Positions 58,085-64,000 of a stretch of DNA of 64,000 nt are shown one piece after another; the stretch's first letter is position 1, and the number at the start of each line of letters is the position of its first letter. Position numbers and translations under genes: made by a program. The stretch lies in contig CAXIPT010000002.1 of NCBI GenBank assembly GCA_964030475.1, forward strand, positions 1,872,519 through 1,936,518, given 5' to 3'. The notes below the pieces were generated by a model. It was not told the DNA's origin, did not search any database, and saw only the letters and a list, made by a program, of their open reading frames with translations. Origin of the DNA: Tethya wilhelma (taxonomy: Eukaryota; Porifera; Demospongiae; Tethyida; Tethyidae).

Positions 58085-59601
58085 TAGTCATGTCTGTTAG
58101 GACTTGAATTAACCCCTTGGGTGCACTTATGCTGAAAACCATAGATTATGGTTTCCCTTCCCAGAATGTGTCCCTCATTTTTGGCTGTTTGCCATCAGGT
58201 TTTGCATTCATTTTTGATGCATTTAGTGCATCCTCAGCATATGCCCCATGGCAGCTGGAGTGACTACTTTGTAGCCTTTCTCTCTAGGATATTTACATTC
58301 ACTGATCTGTACACAATACTTCAACTGTTCCATGAACCTCTCAGATGTCCTGCAATATCCATCCTTGTTTTCTCCATATTCAATGGAAGCTCGTGCGTGT
58401 CGCTTGAGATTTGGATTACTTTTAACACCTTCGGCAAATTCTTCCTCTGATAACTGCAGGTATCCACCTTGTTCACAAAATAAGTCTGATATCATTATGC
58501 CTGCTCCCTTACTCTTAGGAACAAGCATGCAATCATCCTTCTTACCCCATTGGGTTTTTTCAAAATCATTAGCCTGGAAAGTTGACTCATTGTGAAACAA
58601 AACAATAGTTTTTTCAGTGACATCAGTACTTGGACATTCCGAATCCATTGGCAATGCTGATTTAGCCTCAGGTGTGTGTGCATTCCCTTCATGTAGAAAG
58701 CCCAGTGCAACCATTTAGCGAAGGAACTTTCCACAGTATTCAACAACATCAGACTGCTCGTGGCCATCAACGTCGGACCCTTTTTTGGCATGGATAACTT
58801 GAGAACCAAGCTCATGTAGCCATTTTCGAGCTGTTTCAACACTGATCTTCTGAGGGTAGCCAGGTTCAAGCCCATAGTTTGGCAGCAAACACTCTTTTAC
58901 CCACTTGGTAAAATCGTGCAACTTCAAGTTTGGTTTGCCTTTGACAGCCGCATTCTCTCGTACATACCTTGTGGCTTGCTTGATCATCTCTTCATTGTGC
59001 CACAACACTCCTGTTCTTTGGTATATGCCTTGCAGGGTATCTGGAAAAGATCCTTTGTTGGCCAAGAAAGTTGCTCTCCACTCTCTTATTGTGTGATCAC
59101 TCCTGTCCAATAGCTTGCCGTCCAATAGCTTGCCGATTATCACTGCAGCTTCAGTTAGTTGGAAATTCAACTCCTTGACTAACAGCATAATGGAGAGTGA
59201 CATCAAGTCATCACAAGACAACTCTTTTATCCAATCTTGAGAGTACTTATCAGCGAGATCATCCAAATTTAATGCACCAGACACTAATGGGAGAGAAGAG
59301 GACGCAGGATCGATATCAACAGATAGGGGAGTGTCGGCAGGATCAAGAGAGAGCGATGATGTGTCAGCAGGATCAAGAGATAGGGGAGTGCCAGCAGGAT
59401 CAAGAGAGAGCGATGTGTCGGTAGGATCAAGAGATCAAAATCCAATTCTTTGTTTCTTACTATGTATGAATAGCATTTGACAATATAGGCAGAGGACGGC
59501 AATGAAAAACTTCATCAGAACATCTTTACCTGTGGACTACTAGATGGAGCTTCTTTCTTTGTACAGACATTAAGGCACCATTTCAACTTATTGGTGTCCA
59601 T
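58085..59601 (-). pseudogene. DDE transposase relic inside the TTAA element
   Basis: A likely first exon runs 59601-59530 (MDTNKLKWCLNVCTKKEAPS) to a GTAAAG donor. The main frame (from about 59440) starts with repeats of SLDPADTPLSL, then DLADKYSQDWIKELSCDDL, DHTIREWRATFLANKG and SVETARKWLHELGSQVIHAK. TAA at 58715 replaces a codon between KFLR and MVALGFL, and the same frame goes on with VLFHNESTFQANDFEKTQWG, PKSKGAGIMISDLFCEQGGY and SERFMEQLKYCVQISECKYP. Near 58250 the reading shifts to SSCHGAYAEDALNASKMNAK and RDTFWEGKP, stop, SMVF, then it is truncated. Relatives have FHDEST and FDHSSCHAAMA (recalled), so the first Asp is Asn here and the second lies at the shift. It cannot be active. Confidence 0.72.
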
Positions 59602-60710
59602 GTTTCAGACTTCACTGCTCTGGTTAAGTGCTGTGATTGGATGAGTTTTTTTAGACTGCTGCTGTGTTCAGCACTAAATGTGACATTACAAGTGCCTCAG
59701 TAATTGTAAGACATAGAACTTTATACTTAAGTACATGCGAGCTTGTGTCAAGGGCTTGCAACTCAATAGAAACTTTGTACTAAATAGCTGCGTAGGTGTA
59801 TAGTCATACATTAAGGAGCACGCATATGGGAATGTTGACAGAACTGAATGTGTGGGCATTCCAAACTATCAGCTTTGTGGTGTTAGAGCATGCCCAGGCT
59901 CATATAGGTACCTAGGTTGCCTAGGATCTATCTTTTTGGTCTTGTGTGTGATGTTAGCTCCCAGGCCGTCTTCCTCCTTTCTTTTTTGAAGAGGGAGGAG
60001 CCTGGGTATGAGTGTGTACGTATGGTAATGGTTGTCATCACTGTTTAATTTTTCTTTGTGCAAACGTTAATTTAGAGTCAGTAAAATAAAACTTGAACAA
60101 GATGGCGAATTTACAGGTTGGTAATAAATCTGTTTGCATCCAAGTTAGAAATCACTAAACAATGAGGTTATGATGCTGGCACTGGTATAGGTTTGTAAAT
60201 CAACTTGAATTTGCTGTATACTGCTCCAAGTTACAAAAAAAGTATTGAATTGAGGTCTACAATATGAAAGGGGTTGGAGTGACTGGACTGCCTAGAGTCT
60301 GTGCAAAAAGATATGTACAATTTCAGTTAGTTTTATTAGCTTAGACCACATGTACTCAAGCTCATCTTCTACTTGAGTTTGGTGGATGTGTCTGTGTTGG
60401 TGTTTTTACGTTGTGATCCATAATGCAAGAATATCATCTTGACAAAAATATACCAATTTTGTGAATTCTATTGAAACTTGCTGTCTTTCTTTGTGAGCTC
60501 TCTCAAAGGCGTAGTGAAACTTCCAACACAGTTGATGCATTTTGGGGGGTTGCAACCCAATGGAGAACCCCTCCCTCTAAATCCGTGCCTGGTTTCTTGT
60601 ANTAGTGTGCATTTAATAGAAAATATTGAATATCTCTAATTAAAATATGTTTCAAGACACCCCCCAGGAGGATTATGTTAATTATCATGTACTGATTTTG
60701 TGTACAAAAT
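59602..60710. other. Non-coding part of the TTAA element
   Basis: Upstream of the transposase start. No gene seen; one N at 60602. Confidence 0.4.
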
Positions 60711-60944
60711 TTGGTTGCCATAGCAACCCTTTTACCGTACCGCCTAATTAATTATTCATGATTATGAAAGCCGAAAAGATCATGTGACCTAAATTTAATG
60801 CCAAATGATTAACATTTGACCAAGTAATTTGGTCATTCAGTTTCAAGAAAAAATTCCAATTTATTAGGAAGATATTGCAGCTTTGAATATTAATGAGGTT
60901 AAAATCGTGCTCAGCAGCTGACCCAGGCCTTAAGTACACAGTGA

Positions 60945-61836
60945 CATCACATCACACCTATAGTTATGAGATTTGTATGGATTCAGTTTGAATTCTGCTG
61001 ATGAGAAGAATCAAGATGCAGCTTGTTCATGCAAGATGAATGCATGCAGGTAAGTAATTCAACTGAATATTGGTGATGACAACAGAGCGAAAGTGCGAAA
61101 ACTTCTTCAAGAACATACTGAGCAGGATGAGAGTTCAAAGATTTGACCTACCAGGACAAAGCAGCCATATCTCGGCATAAAGCTAACCAAACAGTCACAT
61201 CATTCCAGGAAACAATATATTGCTAAAGATCAACGAACACTAATTTAGACCAAAGTATCTGGCTAATTTTCCTCCCATGAGTGTGTTGGCTAGACTCTCT
61301 CTCCTCCCTCAAGTTACTGTAGTGGCCCATCAGATAGGAGCTCGACTGTCTCTCCTCCCACAAGTAGTGTCTCATCCGATAGGAGCTCAACTGTTTCTCC
61401 TCCTACAAGTGATGTTCAGTTGACAGATTTGGTTATCTCTCACAAGTGCACATGTGTAGGAACAAGCTGGCTTAACTCTCTCCTCCCACAAATGATGACA
61501 GACTCGGTCGTCTTTCTCTCCCCCATGAGTGAATACGGTAATCTAACAAGTAATACTTAAATTGTTTACTGTACAGAAAACTTGTGACTTTGTGCTCAGT
61601 ATTTGATACTTTGTGTCTGTGTACTCCAAAAAAATGATTCACATTACTTCAATATTTACCAGCAAGCGCACGTGCTGGTCAGCTAGCTAGGGCGCAAATT
61701 CAAAGAACACAGTTTGACTGATTGTGCCCGTAATTCAAGCTATAAAACAGCCACTTTAATGGTTAAGTTGTCCAGCAAAATGTTGAAATACATGTACAAA
61801 CAGGGTCTATTACGGGAAAATGACTGTAATTGTTAA
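60945..61836. repeat. About 890-bp direct repeat, right copy
   Basis: Second copy of 57044-57932. It starts 12 bp after the right end of the TTAA element; the left copy ends 11 bp before the left end. Differences are point changes and indels of a few bases. Confidence 0.85.
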
Positions 61837-62148
61837 AGTGTTCCCATCACGTGCAAACACCACTCCGTATTTCTTCCCCGTACAGGCTTTTGTCTTTGTG
61901 AGTAATATGGGACAGAAACGGGTTACCCTTTTTTTCCTGTGCAGAACATTGTTGATGTTATGGTAATAATTTAGGCTTTGCATGTGCATGGCATTATCAA
62001 AGATAGCTCAATACTTACCAATGCTTTCTGTGAGTGAATTAAGGCACCTGGGAACATGCAAGACTACATGCAAGGCAAACTCAGTGTATTTCTAGTATAA
62101 GGGGAAAGGGAGCCTGAGTGATAGAGCAAAATGCCTCACAGGTTAGGA

Positions 62149-62149
<1 letters not shown>

Positions 62150-62213
<64 letters not shown>
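62150..62213. repeat. (TG)n microsatellite
   Basis: Uninterrupted TG repeat of about 62 bp, followed by GCACGCACGCACACGCGC. Confidence 0.95.
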
Positions 62214-62214
<1 letters not shown>

Positions 62215-62250
62215 ACGCACGCACACGCGCATAGAGATCATGACAGATAG

Positions 62251-62625
62251 CAGGGGCGTAGCTAGCATTGGGCTCGAGGGGCTCGAGCCCCCCCTTTCTT
62301 GCTGACCGGAAGTAAAATTATTACCAATTATTAGTATATTTCTATTGTAAACGATGCCTTTGTCAGTAGCAAGCCCATACAAAATAGCTGGCTGACACTT
62401 CTTACATTGCTAGCTGTCCTTTCTACCGTTTATTTCCAAGCTACCAGCTCCTTGAATCGCTCGAAATCGCTGGACTGCACTCATGAACGTTAGCAAAGAG
62501 GGGTCAAAGGTCGGAAAATCGATCACGTGCACTAATTAGTGGGCGTGGCACCCTAAAATTTTTGCGCGCTTCGCGCACAGAAGACATTCAGCCCCCCCTT
62601 CTTTATAATCCTGGCTACGCCCCTG
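62251..62625. mobile_element. MITE with CAGGGGCGTAGC ends and GATAG target duplication
   Basis: CAGGGGCGTAGCTAGCATTG at the left and the mirror of CAATGCT-like sequence, ATCCTGGCTACGCCCCTG, at the right. GATAG directly flanks both sides (62246-62250, 62626-62630). 375 bp, non-coding. The interior has runs of C/G near both ends (CTCGAGCCCCCCC, CAGCCCCCCCTT). Confidence 0.85.
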
Positions 62626-62629
62626 GATA

Positions 62630-63037
62630 GTTGCTCCTCTTGAACTGTACTTAAGGTTTATCTCGCTGAGAACCTTCCTGTAACTATATGCACTAAAATA
62701 GAAGGGAAAATGAACACATTGTTATATTAATTATCAGTGTATTATACAGACTTACATTTTATTCCTCTTAGCTTTTCTTGGTCTATGAACGTTCTTCCAT
62801 TTGATGAAGTACAACATGTATCTCCTTTAATTCTTTTTTAAAAGTTAAAACAAAAAGTTTTCTAGCTAGAGGAATAGATTCTTCTTTTTCTTTGCTTTCT
62901 TAAAGTTACTTGGGAAGATGGTATCTATCCAGACATGATGATCTTCGTCTGTTGGATATCCTAGATAGATATACCTTTGTAGTGTGTAAGATCATGCAAC
63001 ATGTAAAGATGTAAAGAGGATGTAAAGAATTATGCTA
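62630..63037. other. Downstream flank of the right-edge transposase gene
   Basis: No gene recognised. Confidence 0.4.
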
Positions 63038-64000
63038 TTATGACAATTCATTGTCATCAGTCCTACCAGGTTTGTCAGAGGCTGTCTTAGATTGCTGAAT
63101 ATCTACGTGTTCATACAAGTAATATTATATATTATAAGCATATAACTAGTAAAGACTCATGACATTATGCATACCACGCTTGCTAGTAGCTTGCTGATTG
63201 TCATGTTTAGGATCTGCAGATGTCAAGTCTAGACTCATTTTGATGCAATAATGTTATACGCACGTACCTTGTTTACTACAGGAGGCTTGCTGTGGCTCTT
63301 TGTCATGTTTTGGATTTGCATGCTAAAAGAATTTTGATGTCATTATAATAATGGCCCACTATAATGACCTGCCACAAGGCAAAACATGGTTTATCTCTAA
63401 CAGGATATGCAATAGGTTCTGTGCAACTTGTATGCTGGTTTTGCAGCAAGTGAGCTCCGCCCACAAATTGACCCCACCCATTAATTACTATTTCTATTGA
63501 TGTAATCCTCAATTTCCTAATTGCTCTTAAAAATGATGTTTCAGCTGCACAGGCATTCACTCTCTATGGACTGTGATGTTTTTTTGGAACCTATACAAGT
63601 AGTCTTGAAAAACCTTGTTCTATAAATTTTTCCTTACTAATATGGTAACAACACCAAACTCAGTAGACATGGTGTACACATAAGGAACAACAAAAATACA
63701 GAGCAAAATTTTGTAATAGTGAAGTATCATTAATTAAGGATCAATTACACTGTTGGCAACTCGACGGTGTGACGTATATACCTTCTTCATGTATTTTACT
63801 TGTTTCTCTAGTTCAGGTCCACCAAAGAAACCCTGAAGATATCCAAACATGTAATGTTTTATTTTCTTGTAATGATTTTTAATGTTCTCCACAGTCACAG
63901 TATCGAGAGCCAAGGGTACATTCCGTCGAAGACCAACAATCGAATAGTCACATTGAGCTCGTGTGTATCGCTTTGCCTGTGCCCAAACCCGTTCTATGGG
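63038..64000 (-). CDS. 3' end of a DDE transposase gene, spliced, 5' part outside the window
   Basis: Exons on the minus strand: 64000-63782, 63322-63268, 63213-63175, 63102-63038, with phases 0, 1, 1 matching at each junction, and TAA at 63038-63040. The first piece reads PIERVWAQAKRYTRAQCDYS, GLRRNVPLALDTVTVENIKN and MFGYLQGFFGGPELEKQVKY. This is the C-terminal block, with a catalytic-type Glu in IERVW, of the same broad DDE family as the relic at 58085-59601 (relationship recalled, since the two copies overlap in no block here). Three short exons follow, coding for similar hydrophilic units: NPKHDKEPQQASCSKQ, DPKHDNQQATSKR and DIQQSKTASDKPG. The tail then ends in ELS. No break is visible, so the gene may be active or domesticated. 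Confidence 0.72.

Larger units (their letters stand above)
57943..60933. mobile_element. TTAA-bounded DNA transposon (2991 bp) with dead transposase
   Basis: The left limit TTAAGGCCTGGGTCAG (57943) is mirrored by CTGACCCAGGCCTTAA ending at 60933. TTAA is at both ends, consistent with a TTAA target duplication; 12 bp of inverted terminal repeat follow. Near the right end are GTTGCCATAGCAAC (60714-60727) and CGCCTAATTAATTATTCATG, shared with the foldback copies elsewhere. The element carries the minus-strand transposase relic 58085-59601. An N is at 60602. It is a plausible parent, or relative, of the small foldbacks. Confidence 0.68.

Noticed and set aside
62143..62382. 79-codon frame with a run of Thr-His
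   Set aside because: Reads through the TG microsatellite and a MITE end.

Overview
The window is AT-rich animal nuclear DNA. Its genes have many short introns with GT/AG ends, and no tRNA, rRNA, CRISPR array or operon was seen. A multi-exon receptor mixing SRCR, FN3 and Ig domains, together with stefin genes and a dense load of DNA transposons, suggests a demosponge; the receptor style is like that described for Amphimedon. The species call is inference.

Layout. 1-887 is the uninterrupted 5' part of a DD34E Tc1/mariner-IS630 transposase (minus strand). 1410-17329 (plus) is the main host gene: 19 exons chain in phase into a 1233-residue type I membrane protein with signal peptide, SRCR, FN3, SRCR, FN3, FN3, Ig-like, three FN3, a cysteine-framed juxtamembrane domain, TM helix and a tyrosine-free tail. 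Its 3.6-kb intron at 10984-14572 holds minisatellites and a possible antisense gene. 17.8-22.9 kb is repeats plus broken tyrosine-recombinase and hAT-like genes. 23.0-27.6 kb is a satellite array of about 350-bp units broken by three foldback elements. 28.2-36.4 kb holds a Crypton-type recombinase, a very long foldback element, a TNP2/EnSpm-like pseudogene and a truncated Helitron. 37-41.7 kb is MITEs, a Gag-like relic and a duplicated candidate exon.

42.2-43.6 kb is the second host locus: a deleted stefin pseudogene and an intact three-exon stefin. Between them lies a duplicate of the receptor gene's 5' end (upstream region, signal-peptide exon and splice donor). That exon can splice in frame onto the stefin through a 44-nt intron, so the locus may have gained a promoter and a secretion signal from the receptor gene.

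44-50 kb holds tandem MITEs, a composite foldback, a pogo-like transposase pseudogene with a C-terminal PHD-like finger, and a MITE with about 50-bp inverted ends. 50-57 kb is mostly repeats plus a broken, unidentified minus-strand gene. 57.0-61.8 kb is a pair of about 890-bp direct repeats enclosing a 3-kb TTAA-bounded transposon with a decayed DDE transposase. The right edge (63.0-64.0 kb) carries the unbroken, spliced 3' end of a transposase that looks related.

The clearest functional themes are a sponge-type surface receptor, a cysteine-protease inhibitor that may have captured its promoter and signal exon, and a TTAA-flanked foldback family that spreads RFX/X-box-like palindromes.
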